Positions 1 through 18,219 of a stretch of 64,000 bases of DNA are shown piece after piece. Numbering within the stretch: position 1 is the first letter of the stretch; each line of letters starts with the position of its first letter. Source of the stretch: Streptomyces abikoensis. Its GTDB lineage: Bacteria > Actinomycetota > Actinomycetes > Streptomycetales > Streptomycetaceae. The stretch covers positions 372,001-436,000 of the forward strand of contig NZ_BMRT01000002.1 in assembly GCF_014648775.1 (NCBI RefSeq). The letters are read 5' to 3'. Made by a program: the position numbers and the translations under genes. The notes beneath the pieces are model-generated. The model was not told the origin of the DNA. It made no database searches and saw nothing but the letters and a program-made list of their open reading frames with translations.

Positions 1-9983
<9,983 letters not shown>

Positions 9984-10083
9984 TGTCAACTCAACCCATC
10001 TCAAGACCGGCGGACAGCAGAGGAATTCGCTGTGGGCATCCGGCACTCGGGATGGCTGATCCACAGTCGACGTGAGTCATCTG

Positions 10084-10107
10084 GGCGCCCCGCACCGACG
10101 GGGCGCC
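10084..10107 (-). terminator. Hairpin between the GDP-mannose dehydratase and PKS genes
   Basis: A perfect 9-bp inverted repeat (GGCGCCCCG / CGGGGCGCC) with a 6-nt loop lies 141 bp downstream of the dehydratase stop and 101 bp upstream of the PKS start. It may end dehydratase transcription and give the PKS gene its own promoter. There is no U tract, as is usual in Streptomyces. The rest of 9984-10247 shows no gene. Confidence 0.5.
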
Positions 10108-10247
10108 TGCTCGACTTCCCGCACGCCACGCGCTCAGTGTCGGCGGGCGTGGCCATGGAATTCCCTAGAGTCGGCCGGTTCGCTCGGTTCGGTCCGCTCC
10201 GGGGCGTGTGCGACGGGTGTGAGCAGGGGGGCGTGGTGGGCTCGGGC

Positions 10248-11285
10248 CTACCAGCTCGCGGCGGAGAGCAGCTCGCCGTATTCGCGCTCGCGGCCGGCCT
10301 GGCGGAGGTCGGACTCGACCATCATCCGCATCAGTTCGGGGAATTCCACCGAGGGCTCCCAGCCCAGCTGTTCGCTGGCGTTGCCGTGGTCGGCGCAGAG
10401 CGTCTCGACCTCGGCGGGCCGCACGAGGGCCGGGTCGACGACGACGTGCTCCTCCCAGTCGAGGCCCACGCACTCGAAGGCGATGCGCGCCGCCTCGCGT
10501 ACGGAGTGCATCTGTCCGGTGCCGATGACGTAGTCGCCGGGTTCGTCCTGCTGGAGCATGAGGTGCATGGCGCGTACGTAGTCGCCGGCGAAGCCCCAGT
10601 CGCGTACGGCGTCGAGGTTGCCGAGCAGCAGTTTGTCCTGGAGGCCGAGCTTGATCTGGGCGACGGCCAGCGAGATCTTGCGGGTGACGAACTCGGCGCC
10701 GCGGCGCGGTGATTCGTGGTTGAAGAGGATGCCGGAGACGCCGTACATCCCGAAGGACTCGCGGTAGTTCTGGGTGATGTAGTGCCCGTAGGTCTTGGCG
10801 ACGCCGTAGGGGCTGCGGGGGTGGAAGGAGGTGCGCTCGTTCTGGGGGCTCTCGACGACCTTGCCGAACATCTCCGAGGAGGAGGCCTGGTAGAACCGGA
10901 TCTGCCCGGGCCGGTCCGCCCGCGCGGACGATCCGCTGAGCCCGCTGACCATCCTGATGGCCTCGAGCATCCGGAGCACGCCGGTGCCGTTGACCTCGGT
11001 GACGAGCTCGGCCTGCTGCCAGGACATGGGCACGAAGGAGATCGCGCCGAGGTTGTAGACCTCGTCGGGCTGGACGAGGTCCACGGCGGCCACCAGGCTG
11101 GCCTGGTCCATCAGGTCCCCGTGGACGAACTGGAGGTCGGGGATGAGCTTGCTCACCCGGTCCTTCCGGGGATTGGCCTGCCCCCGGTTCAGCCCCCAGA
11201 CCTGGTACCCCTGGGAGAGCAGGTGCTCGGCCAGGTACGAACCGTCCTGCCCGGTGATTCCGGTTATCAGCGCGCGCTTGGACAT
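10248..11285 (-). CDS. gmd: GDP-mannose 4,6-dehydratase, probably for mycosamine biosynthesis
   Basis: 345 aa, extended-SDR fold. The NAD(P)-binding GITGQDG motif is at residues 9-15, SSSE at 135-138, and the catalytic Y160-x3-K164 lies in SPYGVAK. The family converts GDP-D-mannose to GDP-4-keto-6-deoxymannose, the first step towards GDP-mycosamine (polyenes) or GDP-fucose/rhamnose. I chose ATG 11285 because GAAAGGGGAC precedes it and the Rossmann motif starts at once; an upstream in-frame extension is not supported. Its place directly before a PKS gene on the same strand matches the DIII genes of polyene clusters (nysDIII, amphDIII). No aminotransferase, glycosyltransferase or ABC transporter is nearby on this side. 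The enzyme call is firm; the mycosamine role follows from context. Confidence 0.92.
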   Translation of the reverse strand: MSKRALITGITGQDGSYLAEHLLSQGYQVWGLNRGQANPRKDRVSKLIPDLQFVHGDLMDQASLVAAVDLVQPDEVYNLGAISFVPMSWQQAELVTEVNGTGVLRMLEAIRMVSGLSGSSARADRPGQIRFYQASSSEMFGKVVESPQNERTSFHPRSPYGVAKTYGHYITQNYRESFGMYGVSGILFNHESPRRGAEFVTRKISLAVAQIKLGLQDKLLLGNLDAVRDWGFAGDYVRAMHLMLQQDEPGDYVIGTGQMHSVREAARIAFECVGLDWEEHVVVDPALVRPAEVETLCADHGNASEQLGWEPSVEFPELMRMMVESDLRQAGREREYGELLSAASW

Positions 11286-11394
11286 CCAGTCCCCTTTCGC
11301 AGTGCTCGGCACGCTCACGGAATCACGCATGGGGCTAAGGAATTTCCGAGACTTCGGGAAGGAGGCTTCGGAACGGGACGCCGAGACGGACCGG

Positions 11395-11433
11395 GGGCGG
11401 ACGGCCACCGGATGTGATGGTGGCCGCCCGCCC
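11395..11433 (-). terminator. Terminator hairpin after the RlpA-like gene
   Basis: A 15-bp stem with one mismatch (11395-11409 pairing with 11419-11433) and a 9-nt loop starts 28 bp beyond the stop codon of the minus-strand gene ending at 11462. It separates that gene from the PKS-cluster dehydratase. Confidence 0.6.
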
Positions 11434-11461
11434 CGGGCGAAGCGATCGGGATGGTGTGGCG

Positions 11462-11878
11462 TCAGTCGCCGAGGATCTCCAGCGTGACCTCGGTGAGGCC
11501 CCGGTCCGTATCGGCGATCCGGGCGAAGGCCCCTCGCGTCAGGTCGATACAGCGGCTGGTGTCCGTGGGGCCGCGGTCGTTGATTCTCACGGTGACGGAC
11601 TCACCGTTCTCGGCGTTGGTGACGCGGACCTCGGTGCCGAACGGCAGGTCGCGGCTCGCGGCGGCCATCGCCTCGGAGTCGAAGGGCTCACCGCTGGCGG
11701 TGGGCCAGCCCGGCGGGATCTCGCCGGGCGCCCCGTACCAGGAGGCGGTGCAGGCCTGCGGCCCGCTGTCGGCGTGCGCCGGCACGGAGACGACGGTGGT
11801 GAGACCGGCGGCCAGCGCGGCGACGGCGAGCGTACGGCCGAACAGGGAGCGTACGGAAGCGGACATCGGAGTGTTCAT
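11462..11878 (-). CDS. Secreted RlpA-like double-psi beta-barrel protein
   Basis: 138 aa with an N-terminal signal peptide (hydrophobic core LAVAALAAGLTTVVSV, cleavage near AHA-DS). The rest is a double-psi beta-barrel: CTASWYG near the N-terminus, then LPFGTEVRVTN and VRINDRGP, the hallmarks of the RlpA/expansin-like DPBB family. RlpA proteins bind or cleave glycan strands; small actinobacterial versions are often secreted on their own, without the SPOR domain, as here. A second ATG four codons on (11866) is an alternative start. It runs in the same direction as the deacetylase 56 bp upstream, so both may act on the cell wall. Confidence 0.8.
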   Translation of the reverse strand: MNTPMSASVRSLFGRTLAVAALAAGLTTVVSVPAHADSGPQACTASWYGAPGEIPPGWPTASGEPFDSEAMAAASRDLPFGTEVRVTNAENGESVTVRINDRGPTDTSRCIDLTRGAFARIADTDRGLTEVTLEILGD

Positions 11879-11934
11879 CCCATCTGAGTGGTGGTTGTGA
11901 CGGCGGCGGGGAACGGATCGGCCGGGGCCGTTCG

Positions 11935-12642
11935 TCAGCCCAGGACGGCCGGACGGTCGTCGTAGTAGCCGTTGTTGGAGAGGTCCTCGAGGATCCGGCC
12001 CATGGCCTCGACGCTCTGGCTGCGGTCGTTCTCCTGCGAGCCGTCGTGCATGAGGATCACTCCGCCGCCCTGGAACGCCCGCTTGTAGTTCTCGAAGATC
12101 GCGTCGGCGCCGGGCCGCCGCCAGTCCTCGGTGTCGACCGACCAGCCGATCGGCTGCATGCCCTGGCTCGCGGCGTACTGCTTGGCGTCGTCCGTCCAGC
12201 CGCCCTCCGGCGCCCGGTAGAAGTCGATCGACGCACCCGGCGCGGCGGCGCGAATGGCGTCCGAGGCCTCCTGGATGTCGGACCGCTGCTGGTCCGGGCT
12301 CTGCGTCGTGGGGTTCACATGGTGCATGGAGTGGTTGCACAGGCTGTGCCCCTCGTCCACGATCCGCCGGATCAGGTCCGGGTACTGGCGCGCGTGGTCC
12401 CCGATGACGCAGAAGGTGGCCTTCACCTCGCGATCCTTGAGCAGGTCCAGGACCTGGTTGGTCCAGGTGGGGCTGGGGCCGTCGTCGATGGTCAGGGCGA
12501 ACGTACGGCTGCCCGCCCCGGACGCGGCGGCGGTGACCACGTCGGTGTTCGCGGCCGACGCCGTGCCGGCCGCCGTCACGACCGCGGCGGCCATGGCGGT
12601 GGCGACCCAGGCGCCCTTGAGCACGGTGCGCATCGTTTTCAT
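11935..12642 (-). CDS. Secreted polysaccharide deacetylase, NodB/CE4 family
   Basis: 235 aa. The signal peptide (residues 1-31, ending TASAA) is followed by a NodB homology domain with its five motifs: TIDDGPS (motif 1), NHSMHH (metal-binding His pair), RAPEGGW, DTEDWRRP, and ILMHDG near the C-terminus. Enzymes of this family remove N-acetyl groups from chitin oligomers or peptidoglycan with a divalent metal. The start at 12642 follows AAAGGGAGCAG and gives a proper signal peptide; the longer open frame upstream does not. It is the upstream partner of the RlpA-like gene, and both encode exported glycan-directed proteins. The natural substrate cannot be told from sequence. Confidence 0.9.
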   Translation of the reverse strand: MKTMRTVLKGAWVATAMAAAVVTAAGTASAANTDVVTAAASGAGSRTFALTIDDGPSPTWTNQVLDLLKDREVKATFCVIGDHARQYPDLIRRIVDEGHSLCNHSMHHVNPTTQSPDQQRSDIQEASDAIRAAAPGASIDFYRAPEGGWTDDAKQYAASQGMQPIGWSVDTEDWRRPGADAIFENYKRAFQGGGVILMHDGSQENDRSQSVEAMGRILEDLSNNGYYDDRPAVLG

Positions 12643-12901
12643 GGTTCTGCTCCCTTTCGCTGTCGGCCGGGTTGGCCGGCGGAACGAGCGAGAGCTTGGA
12701 AGCCTGCGTTCACCACACGCTAAACGCCCGATCAATCCTGAATAAAAAGCCTCGTGGGCATCGGTGCACCCATAGGTCGCACACATCACACGCATCACAC
12801 ACACGCGCAGCCGCGGGCAACCGGCTGGATCGCGACGGCGTCTCCACCACTACCCCCGGACCGTGCGAGGCTGAGGGGCTTCGGCATTCGAACGGCAGGG
12901 G
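12643..12901. other. Divergent intergenic region
   Basis: These 259 bp separate the minus-strand deacetylase from the plus-strand P-loop gene and must hold both promoters. A less GC-rich stretch (about 12715-12750, with AATAAAAAG) and CACA-rich repeats near 12779-12806 stand out. I see no gene and cannot assign promoter boxes with confidence. Confidence 0.4.
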
Positions 12902-13633
12902 ATGGACGTGGACGACATACGCGGGTCGGCCGGGGTGACGGAGGCGGCACCGCACCGACCGCCCCGGCCGACGGCAACCCCGCGAGGACTGATGGATCTA
13001 CGGGGGCAGGACGGCACCCCGGTCACCCTGTCCTACCCGGCAGGCGCCGCACTGGTCGTCTCCGGTCTGCCCGGCAGCGGCAAGAGCACCTTGTTGCGGC
13101 GCCTGTCCGAGGCCGCCCCGGCCATGGACCCGCGCATGGTCCACGAGGCGTGCGAGGCCGTGATGCCCGCCTGGCTGCCGTACGCCGTCTACCGGCCCTG
13201 GGCTCGTGTGGAGTACTTCCGGTGGCTGCGCGCGGAGGTGCGCGGGGGCCGGCCGTTCCTGGTGCACGACTGCGGCAGCCGGGCGTGGATGCGCCGATGG
13301 CTGGCGCGGGAGGCGGCACGGCAGGGGAACGAGCTGCATCTGATCCTGCTGGATGTGACCGCGACAGAGGCCCTGGCCGGGCAGGACGCCCGTGGCCGGT
13401 GGGCGCCCCGGCGCGTCTTCGACAAGCACCGCAGGGGACTGGACCGTCTGCTGGGCGAGCTGTCCGGGGGCTCGCTTCCGGAGGCGGCGTCGGTGGTGCT
13501 GCTGGACCGGGTGTCACGGGAGCGGGTGGCGGCGGTGGAGTTCGCACCGGGCGGCGGCCCGGGGCCGACGGCACGGAAGCTGCCCGCGGTGCTCCGCCGA
13601 ATACACCGGCGCACCGCGGACGCGGCCGCTTAG
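12902..13633 (+). CDS. P-loop NTPase, AAA/zeta-toxin-like kinase fold
   Basis: 243 aa. Walker A GLPGSGKSTLL lies at about residues 54-64, after a short Pro-rich N-terminus. A hydrophobic strand followed by D (RPFLVHDC) is a possible Walker B, and HLILLDVTATEAL resembles the segment before the lid in nucleotide or small-molecule kinases. An Arg-rich C-terminus follows (RRVFDKHRRGLDRLL). Such single-domain P-loop proteins are common in Streptomyces and mostly uncharacterised. It converges on pqqB with 7 bp between the stop codons, so the two share a termination region. No partner gene suggests a substrate. Confidence 0.6.
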   Translation: MDVDDIRGSAGVTEAAPHRPPRPTATPRGLMDLRGQDGTPVTLSYPAGAALVVSGLPGSGKSTLLRRLSEAAPAMDPRMVHEACEAVMPAWLPYAVYRPWARVEYFRWLRAEVRGGRPFLVHDCGSRAWMRRWLAREAARQGNELHLILLDVTATEALAGQDARGRWAPRRVFDKHRRGLDRLLGELSGGSLPEAASVVLLDRVSRERVAAVEFAPGGGPGPTARKLPAVLRRIHRRTADAAA

Positions 13634-13640
13634 CCGCCGC

Positions 13641-14540
13641 TCACCACTCGATCTCGGTCCCGTCGGAGGGGACCTCCACCGGCGTCCCGGCCAGGGCGCC
13701 GCGCTCGGGGGACGCCCGATCGGCGAGTGGGTTGGTGTTGTTGAGGTGCGTGTAGAAACAACGGACGCCATCACGGCCGAGAAGCCGTACGAGCGTGCCG
13801 TCGGGCCCGTCGACGGGCAGGTGGCCCATCGCGCGGGCACCGCTCCCCCGGCCGCCGGTCGCCCGGGCCATCTCGTCCTCGCTCCAGAACGTCCCGTCGA
13901 GGATCAGGCAGCCCACCCCGGCGAGGGCGTCGTCGAGGGCGTCCGGCCAGCGGGCCAGCGAGGGCGCGTAGACGGCGGCGGCGCCGGTGGCGGTGTCGTC
14001 GAAGCGGTAGGCGACGACCCAGGGGCCGGGGGCGTCGGATCCAGAGGCGTACCGGGGCCGTTTTCCGCTGATGGGGACGGCGGTCACCCGCAGCCGCCCG
14101 CCGTCGAGGAGCAGTGGGCCGGAGCCCACCGCGTGCCAGCGGGCGGAGCCGTAGGGGGCGAGCAGGGTACGGAGCGGGAACGGCCCGTCCAGCGCGGCCA
14201 GGACGGCGGGCGGGGCGTACAGATCGAGGGCGGCGCCCTCGCGCAGGGCCAGCAGGCCGGCGGTGTGGTCGAGTTCGCCGTCGGTGAGGAGGACGCCGCG
14301 CAGCGGGGTGTGCCGGGTGCCGGTGGGTGGGGTGAGGCCGGGGGCGGCGAGGATCTGGGCGCGGACGTCGGGTGAGGCATTGACGAGGTACCAGGCGTCC
14401 GGGGAGACGGAGACGGCCAGGCATTCCTGGGTGCGCCAGGCGTGGGAGCCGGTGGCGCGGGCCCGGGCGCAGCCGGGGCAGGCACAGTTCCACTGCGGCA
14501 GTCCGCCGCCCGCCGCTGTGCCCAGGATCCGTAGCTTCAT
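13641..14540 (-). CDS. pqqB: PQQ biosynthesis protein PqqB
   Basis: 299 aa, a metallo-beta-lactamase-fold protein of PQQ biosynthesis. The N-terminal LGTAAGGGLPQWNC and CPGC cysteines, LLTDGELDHTAGLL (PqqB form of the metal motif) and the C-terminal FYTHLNNTNP are all diagnostic. PqqB is proposed to hydroxylate or carry a late intermediate before PqqC. The start at 14540 overlaps the pqqE stop by 4 bp (ATGA), indicating translational coupling. It is the last gene of the pqqA-C-D-E-B operon, a different order from the classic pqqABCDE. Confidence 0.95.
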   Translation of the reverse strand: MKLRILGTAAGGGLPQWNCACPGCARARATGSHAWRTQECLAVSVSPDAWYLVNASPDVRAQILAAPGLTPPTGTRHTPLRGVLLTDGELDHTAGLLALREGAALDLYAPPAVLAALDGPFPLRTLLAPYGSARWHAVGSGPLLLDGGRLRVTAVPISGKRPRYASGSDAPGPWVVAYRFDDTATGAAAVYAPSLARWPDALDDALAGVGCLILDGTFWSEDEMARATGGRGSGARAMGHLPVDGPDGTLVRLLGRDGVRCFYTHLNNTNPLADRASPERGALAGTPVEVPSDGTEIEW

Positions 14541-15604
14541 GCCCGGTACGGAAGCGTGTCGGGGGCGCTTTCGGCGTCCTGGAGGAGGGTGCGTACCAGC
14601 GCGTGGTGTGGGGAGAGCCGGCAGGCCGGGTCGGTGGCGGCGGGGTCGCCGGCCAGCTGGAAGGCCTGGCAGCGGCAGCCCCCGTGGTCGTCCTCCTTGA
14701 GGGGGCAGCTCCGGCACGGCTCGGGCATCCATGCGGTCCCCCGGAAGCGGTTGAACGCGGCCGAGTGGAACCAGATGTCGGCGAGAGCCGCCTGCCGGAC
14801 GTTGGGCACGTCCAGGCCGGGGATGCGGGCGGCGGCCGGGCAGGGCAGGACGTCGCCGCTGGGTGTGACGGTGAGCTGCCGGCTGCCCCAGCCGTGCATA
14901 CAGGGCTTGGGGACGCCGTCGTGGAGGTCGGACCGCACGTAGACGATCTCCAGGCGGTGGGCGAGGGTGTTGCGGGCTTCCTGTACGAGGGTCTCTGCGG
15001 CGTCGAGCTGTGCCCGGTTGGGCAGCAGGGCAGGGAGGTTGAGGAGGGCGGACCCGTAGTACTGGGCGTTGGCGAGTTCGAGCCGGTCGGCGCGCAGTCG
15101 GAGGGCGAGGTCGATGAGATCGCGGGTGTGGCCGATGTTGGCGCGGTGCAGCACGACATTGAGGGTCAACGGAAGCCCGACTTCCTTGACCAGCCGAGCG
15201 GCGGTGAGCTTGCGCCGATGTACGGCGGCACGCCCGGCGATGGCGTCGGCGACCGCCGCATCGGCATCCTGAAGGCTGATCTGGACGTGGTCGAGGCCGG
15301 AGGCGACAAGGTCGGCGAGCCGGTCGGCGCTCATCCCCTGCCCGCCGGTGATGAGGCTGGTGTAAAGCCCGAGGCGCCGCGCATGGGCGACGAGCCCGGC
15401 CAGATCGCGGCGCAGCAGAGGCTCTCCCCCGGAGAAATAAACCTGAAGCACTCCGAGCTCACGGGCCTCTTCGAACACCTGACACCACTGTTGGGTCGTG
15501 AGCTCGCTGGAACGCGAATGACGCCCAATGGGGTTGGAGCAGTAGCCGCAGCGGAGGGGGCAGCGGTGGGTGAGCTCGGCGAGCATGCCGAGGGGCCTGT
15601 TCAC
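14537..15604 (-). CDS. pqqE: PqqA peptide cyclase PqqE, radical SAM/SPASM
   Basis: 355 aa. The radical SAM cluster motif C15-x3-C19-x2-C22 lies in HRCPLRCGYC, FSGGEPLLR is the SAM-binding GGE motif, and cysteines in CMHGWG, LPCPAA, CRSCPL and CRC form the C-terminal SPASM iron-sulfur sites. PqqE joins the Glu and Tyr side chains of PqqA, with PqqD presenting the peptide. The start is GTG at 15604, overlapping the pqqD stop (GTGA). Length and motifs are normal, so the enzyme should be active. Confidence 0.97.
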   Translation of the reverse strand: MNRPLGMLAELTHRCPLRCGYCSNPIGRHSRSSELTTQQWCQVFEEARELGVLQVYFSGGEPLLRRDLAGLVAHARRLGLYTSLITGGQGMSADRLADLVASGLDHVQISLQDADAAVADAIAGRAAVHRRKLTAARLVKEVGLPLTLNVVLHRANIGHTRDLIDLALRLRADRLELANAQYYGSALLNLPALLPNRAQLDAAETLVQEARNTLAHRLEIVYVRSDLHDGVPKPCMHGWGSRQLTVTPSGDVLPCPAAARIPGLDVPNVRQAALADIWFHSAAFNRFRGTAWMPEPCRSCPLKEDDHGGCRCQAFQLAGDPAATDPACRLSPHHALVRTLLQDAESAPDTLPYRA

Positions 15605-15861
15605 GGGTGTGCTCGTTCGATCAGCCGTCGCCGGGCGAGTGCGTCGAGGAAGTCCCGGAGGTCGTGCAGGGGGACGGCGTCGTACGCCCGGGACAGGGCG
15701 TCGGCGATCGTGACCAGGTCCGTGTTCCCGTCACAGAGTGCGAGAACGCGGGCACCGGTCTCGTTGAGGATCAGCACCCCGTCGGGGTGCAGCAGAACAC
15801 CGGCGTCCCGCACGGAGTCGTGGATCAGCCGCACCCCTGGCCGCAGCCGCCAACACGTCAC
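15601..15861 (-). CDS. pqqD: PqqA-binding chaperone PqqD
   Basis: 86 aa, beginning at GTG 15861 (VTCWRLRPGVRLIHDSVRDA), which overlaps the pqqC stop by 4 bp. The short beta-rich start, LLHPDGVLILNETGARVLALCDG and a helical C-terminus match PqqD, the RiPP-recognition protein that delivers PqqA to PqqE. A much longer open frame runs upstream in the same frame but has no family similarity and lies across pqqC, so the short form is correct. Confidence 0.93.
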   Translation of the reverse strand: MTCWRLRPGVRLIHDSVRDAGVLLHPDGVLILNETGARVLALCDGNTDLVTIADALSRAYDAVPLHDLRDFLDALARRRLIERAHP

Positions 15862-16562
15862 CGGCCACGACCCGTGTGTGCGTGATCGAGGGAGTCGAGG
15901 ATGCTCCACAACACCTCGCACTTGAAGGCGAGCGCGGCGAGTGCCGCGTCCTGCTCGGCGCGGGTGACGCAATGGGTGGTGACGAGGGTGAGGGCGTGCC
16001 CGGCGTCGTGGGTGGCGGTGTCGGGCCGGGCTTCGTGGTAGCGGTGGCCGGAGGGGGCGATCCAGGGATAGTGGGTGCGCAGGGCGGTGAGGCGGGTGCG
16101 CATGAGGGCGGGTGAGAAGAGCTCGGTGAGGGAGGCGGCGACGGCCTCGGTCCAGGGCCGGGTGCGGGCGAAGGCGACGTAGGCGTCGGTGGCGAAACGC
16201 ACGCCGGGCAGGACGTGGCGTTCGTCGAGGACCTCGGCGCGGGTGAGCCCGGCGGCTTCGGCGAGGTCGAGCCACTGCACGTGCCCCCCGGGCCGGCCGT
16301 CGCTGCCGTCCTGGTCGGCGAGGCGCCGTACCCAGCGGCGGCGCACGTCGGCGAGTGGGCAGTTGGCGATGATGGCGGCGTCCTTCTGGGGCAGCCATTT
16401 CTGGTAGTACCAGCGGTTGGCGATCCACTGCCGCAGCTCGTCGGGCGCGAGACGTCCTTCGTGCAGCCGGAGGTGGAAGGGGTGTTTGTGCCAGTAGCGG
16501 TCCTCGTGGGCGCGGAGGGCGGCGGTGAACTCGGCCGTACTGCGGGCTTCCGGGTCGGTCAT
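15858..16562 (-). CDS. pqqC: Pyrroloquinoline-quinone synthase PqqC
   Basis: 234 aa, the usual PqqC length, all-helical haem-oxygenase-like fold. HPFHLRLHEGRLAPDELRQW, NRWYYQKWLPQKDAAI and DEYRHVLPGVRF-like DERHVLPGVRF segments are conserved in PqqC. The enzyme performs the final ring closure and eight-electron oxidation to PQQ without a cofactor. The start at 16562 has a near-perfect GGGAGGAG site seven bases upstream; longer frames upstream are not coding. pqqA lies 49 bp upstream on the same strand. Confidence 0.96.
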   Translation of the reverse strand: MTDPEARSTAEFTAALRAHEDRYWHKHPFHLRLHEGRLAPDELRQWIANRWYYQKWLPQKDAAIIANCPLADVRRRWVRRLADQDGSDGRPGGHVQWLDLAEAAGLTRAEVLDERHVLPGVRFATDAYVAFARTRPWTEAVAASLTELFSPALMRTRLTALRTHYPWIAPSGHRYHEARPDTATHDAGHALTLVTTHCVTRAEQDAALAALAFKCEVLWSILDSLDHAHTGRGR

Positions 16563-16611
16563 GAGGCTCCTCCCGGTCTCGGAATGACGGGTTCCGGGTT
16601 CCGGGTGGGGC

Positions 16612-16782
16612 CTACCAGTGCCCGGCGTAGGCGGTGACCTCGGCGGCGAGCTCGACTTCGGTGAAAGCGGGCGGCGTCCAGGGCCGCGAGCCGGCGGCAG
16701 GACCACCCGCACCCTGCTGCGGGTCACCGCGTACACCCGTGACGGCCTCGGCGACGATCGACGGCACGACGGTCTCCGGCAT
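16612..16782 (-). CDS. pqqA: PQQ precursor peptide PqqA, N-terminally extended
   Basis: 56 aa, read directly from the sequence; it falls below usual gene-calling length. ATG 16782 follows a GGGGGAG site, and the stop is TAG at 16612-16614. The C-terminal part WTPPAFTEVELAAEVTAYAG contains the obligatory E48-x3-Y52 pair that PqqE cross-links to make PQQ. The last 22 residues match the usual short PqqA (about 23 aa); the first 34 form a Gly/Pro-rich extension. It is the first gene of the operon. The upstream region is an 81-bp sequence repeated at 19327-19407. Confidence 0.9.
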   Translation of the reverse strand: MPETVVPSIVAEAVTGVRGDPQQGAGGPAAGSRPWTPPAFTEVELAAEVTAYAGHW

Positions 16783-16800
16783 GACATCTCCCCCTGATCC

Positions 16801-16881
16801 GGGCCGGGGCGACGCACCCGGCCGGTATACCAGGTTCGGTCAACGACCGCACGCCCCGCAATCGCCGGAACGAGTGACGGG
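16801..16881. repeat. 81-bp direct repeat, copy 1, upstream of pqqA
   Basis: Identical in length to 19327-19407, with five mismatches and no gaps. It begins 19 bp upstream of the pqqA start and so probably carries the pqqA promoter. Internal features are the palindrome GGTATACC and the inverted repeat CGGTC-AAC-GACCG. The second copy lies beside a transposase remnant. Confidence 0.85.
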
Positions 16882-17032
16882 TCGACGGGGCAGCACAGCG
16901 GTGTGGAAGGTGTATGCGTCGGCGTATGAGAGCGAGCGTGTGCGGTGGGTGCGCTCCAACGAGCCAGGGGCGACCGGGACCTGCGTGGGTAGCAAAGGTG
17001 GCGACAGCGTCTCGGGACACTCTGGAGGATGC

Positions 17033-17566
17033 ATGGTCGGCAGGCGCGGTTCGGCACTGGCGTTGACTTCGCTGGTCTTGGCGGGCTCGGTGGTATGCGC
17101 CCCGGCCAGCGAGGCCGGCACGGGTCATAGTGGCGGGATCACCTGTACGGGTACCTTCAGCAACGCTTACGACCCGCCCCTGACCCTTGCGCCTCGGACA
17201 GCCGGCATCCATTCCGAGGCCCGGTACACGTGTACCGTCGCACCCGGTCGCACCGTACCCGCCACCGGCTCTCTCGACGCGGTGGCGCCGAGAGCGTCCT
17301 GCGTTGCGGTAACCGCACCACGCGCCACAGAAACCGTTCGGTATGCCGACCGTCACCGGTCGTTGATCGTCTATGACCGTGCCACTGCTGTCTATGTCGC
17401 GGGCGTCCTCGTTGTCAGGCTGTCGGGCCGGGTGACCGAGGGACGTGGCGAAGGGCAGCCCGCACAGCGAACCGTGACGACGCTGCCCGGTCAGCTGCCT
17501 ACGGAGTGCCTGGCTTCCGGCCTGCGGGGAGACCACGGTGGGGTCGAGCTGGACATCCAGCCGTAG
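17033..17566 (+). CDS. Secreted protein of unknown function
   Basis: 177 aa. ATG 17033 follows TCTGGAGGATGC. A signal peptide (ALALTSLVLAGSVVCAPASEA) precedes a mature part of about 145 aa beginning GTGHSGGITCTGTFSNAYDP. It has a few cysteines (ITC, YTC, ASC, TEC) and a Thr/Val-rich beta character. This resembles small secreted Streptomyces proteins with 'ITCTGT' starts, but I cannot name a function. It is divergent from pqqA, about 250 bp away, and 23 bp upstream of the DinB-like gene, so all three plus-strand genes here may be cotranscribed. Confidence 0.65.
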   Translation: MVGRRGSALALTSLVLAGSVVCAPASEAGTGHSGGITCTGTFSNAYDPPLTLAPRTAGIHSEARYTCTVAPGRTVPATGSLDAVAPRASCVAVTAPRATETVRYADRHRSLIVYDRATAVYVAGVLVVRLSGRVTEGRGEGQPAQRTVTTLPGQLPTECLASGLRGDHGGVELDIQP

Positions 17567-17589
17567 CCCCCGTGGAAGGGTCTGCCTCG

Positions 17590-18219
17590 ATGAGTCCTCT
17601 GGACAGCAGCGGCAATACCGGAGCCGAGCTGGTCAAAGAGGCGATACGGCGTCAACTGAATCGCAGCGGCAACACCTTGCTGTGCGGGCTGGAACCCCTC
17701 GATGACGCCGAATTCTTCGCCGAGGGTCCAAGCGGGATCTCCGCCGCGTGGTCGGTGGGACACCTGGCATGCGTGTGCGATCTCTTCTCGTCATGGTTCG
17801 ACCATGACGAGCTCGTCCTGGAGAAGTCCTTCCACCGAACGTTCAACGAATTGGGCATCGCCCTGTCCGAGGGCGTCAGCAAGGCAGCCAAAGTGAATCG
17901 TGGAAGGTTCTCCAAGGAGCTGCTGTTCGCGTGCTTCCGGCGGGCCCAGATCAAGGCGCTGCGTACCCTTGCCGCCTTCGATGTGCGGCTCTGGAACGCC
18001 GCCGGCCCTCCGGCTGCCCCGGACACGCTGCTGACCTGCGGCGCCGTGTGGGAACACCTGGCGGTCCACACCTACTGGCACTTGGGCGAGCTGGCCGGAA
18101 GCATGCCGCGCTTCTTCGGCACGTACACGCTGAACACACTGCCGCACTTCTTCTACGAGCCACCTGGGACTGGGAAAGGAGGTGCGGTATGCGGGACCGA
18201 TTGGACGTCGTCAATGTGA
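17590..18219 (+). CDS. DinB-like four-helix-bundle protein
   Basis: 209 aa; start at 17590 after GGAAGGG. AAWSVGHLACVCDLF near residue 57 and EHLAVHTYWHLGELAG near residue 157 place His residues as in DinB/YfiT-type metal sites. Members of this superfamily include thiol-dependent S-transferases and many unknown enzymes. The last 31 bp overlap the next gene, so the two are translationally linked and probably act in one pathway. The HAO-like neighbour suggests an aromatic amino-acid-derived substrate, which is inference only. Confidence 0.6.
   Translation: MSPLDSSGNTGAELVKEAIRRQLNRSGNTLLCGLEPLDDAEFFAEGPSGISAAWSVGHLACVCDLFSSWFDHDELVLEKSFHRTFNELGIALSEGVSKAAKVNRGRFSKELLFACFRRAQIKALRTLAAFDVRLWNAAGPPAAPDTLLTCGAVWEHLAVHTYWHLGELAGSMPRFFGTYTLNTLPHFFYEPPGTGKGGAVCGTDWTSSM

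Noticed and set aside
15601-16428. A 275-codon version of PqqD
   Set aside because: The extra N-terminal part lies over pqqC in another frame and is shadow sequence; the GTG at 15861 gives a normal 86-aa PqqD.
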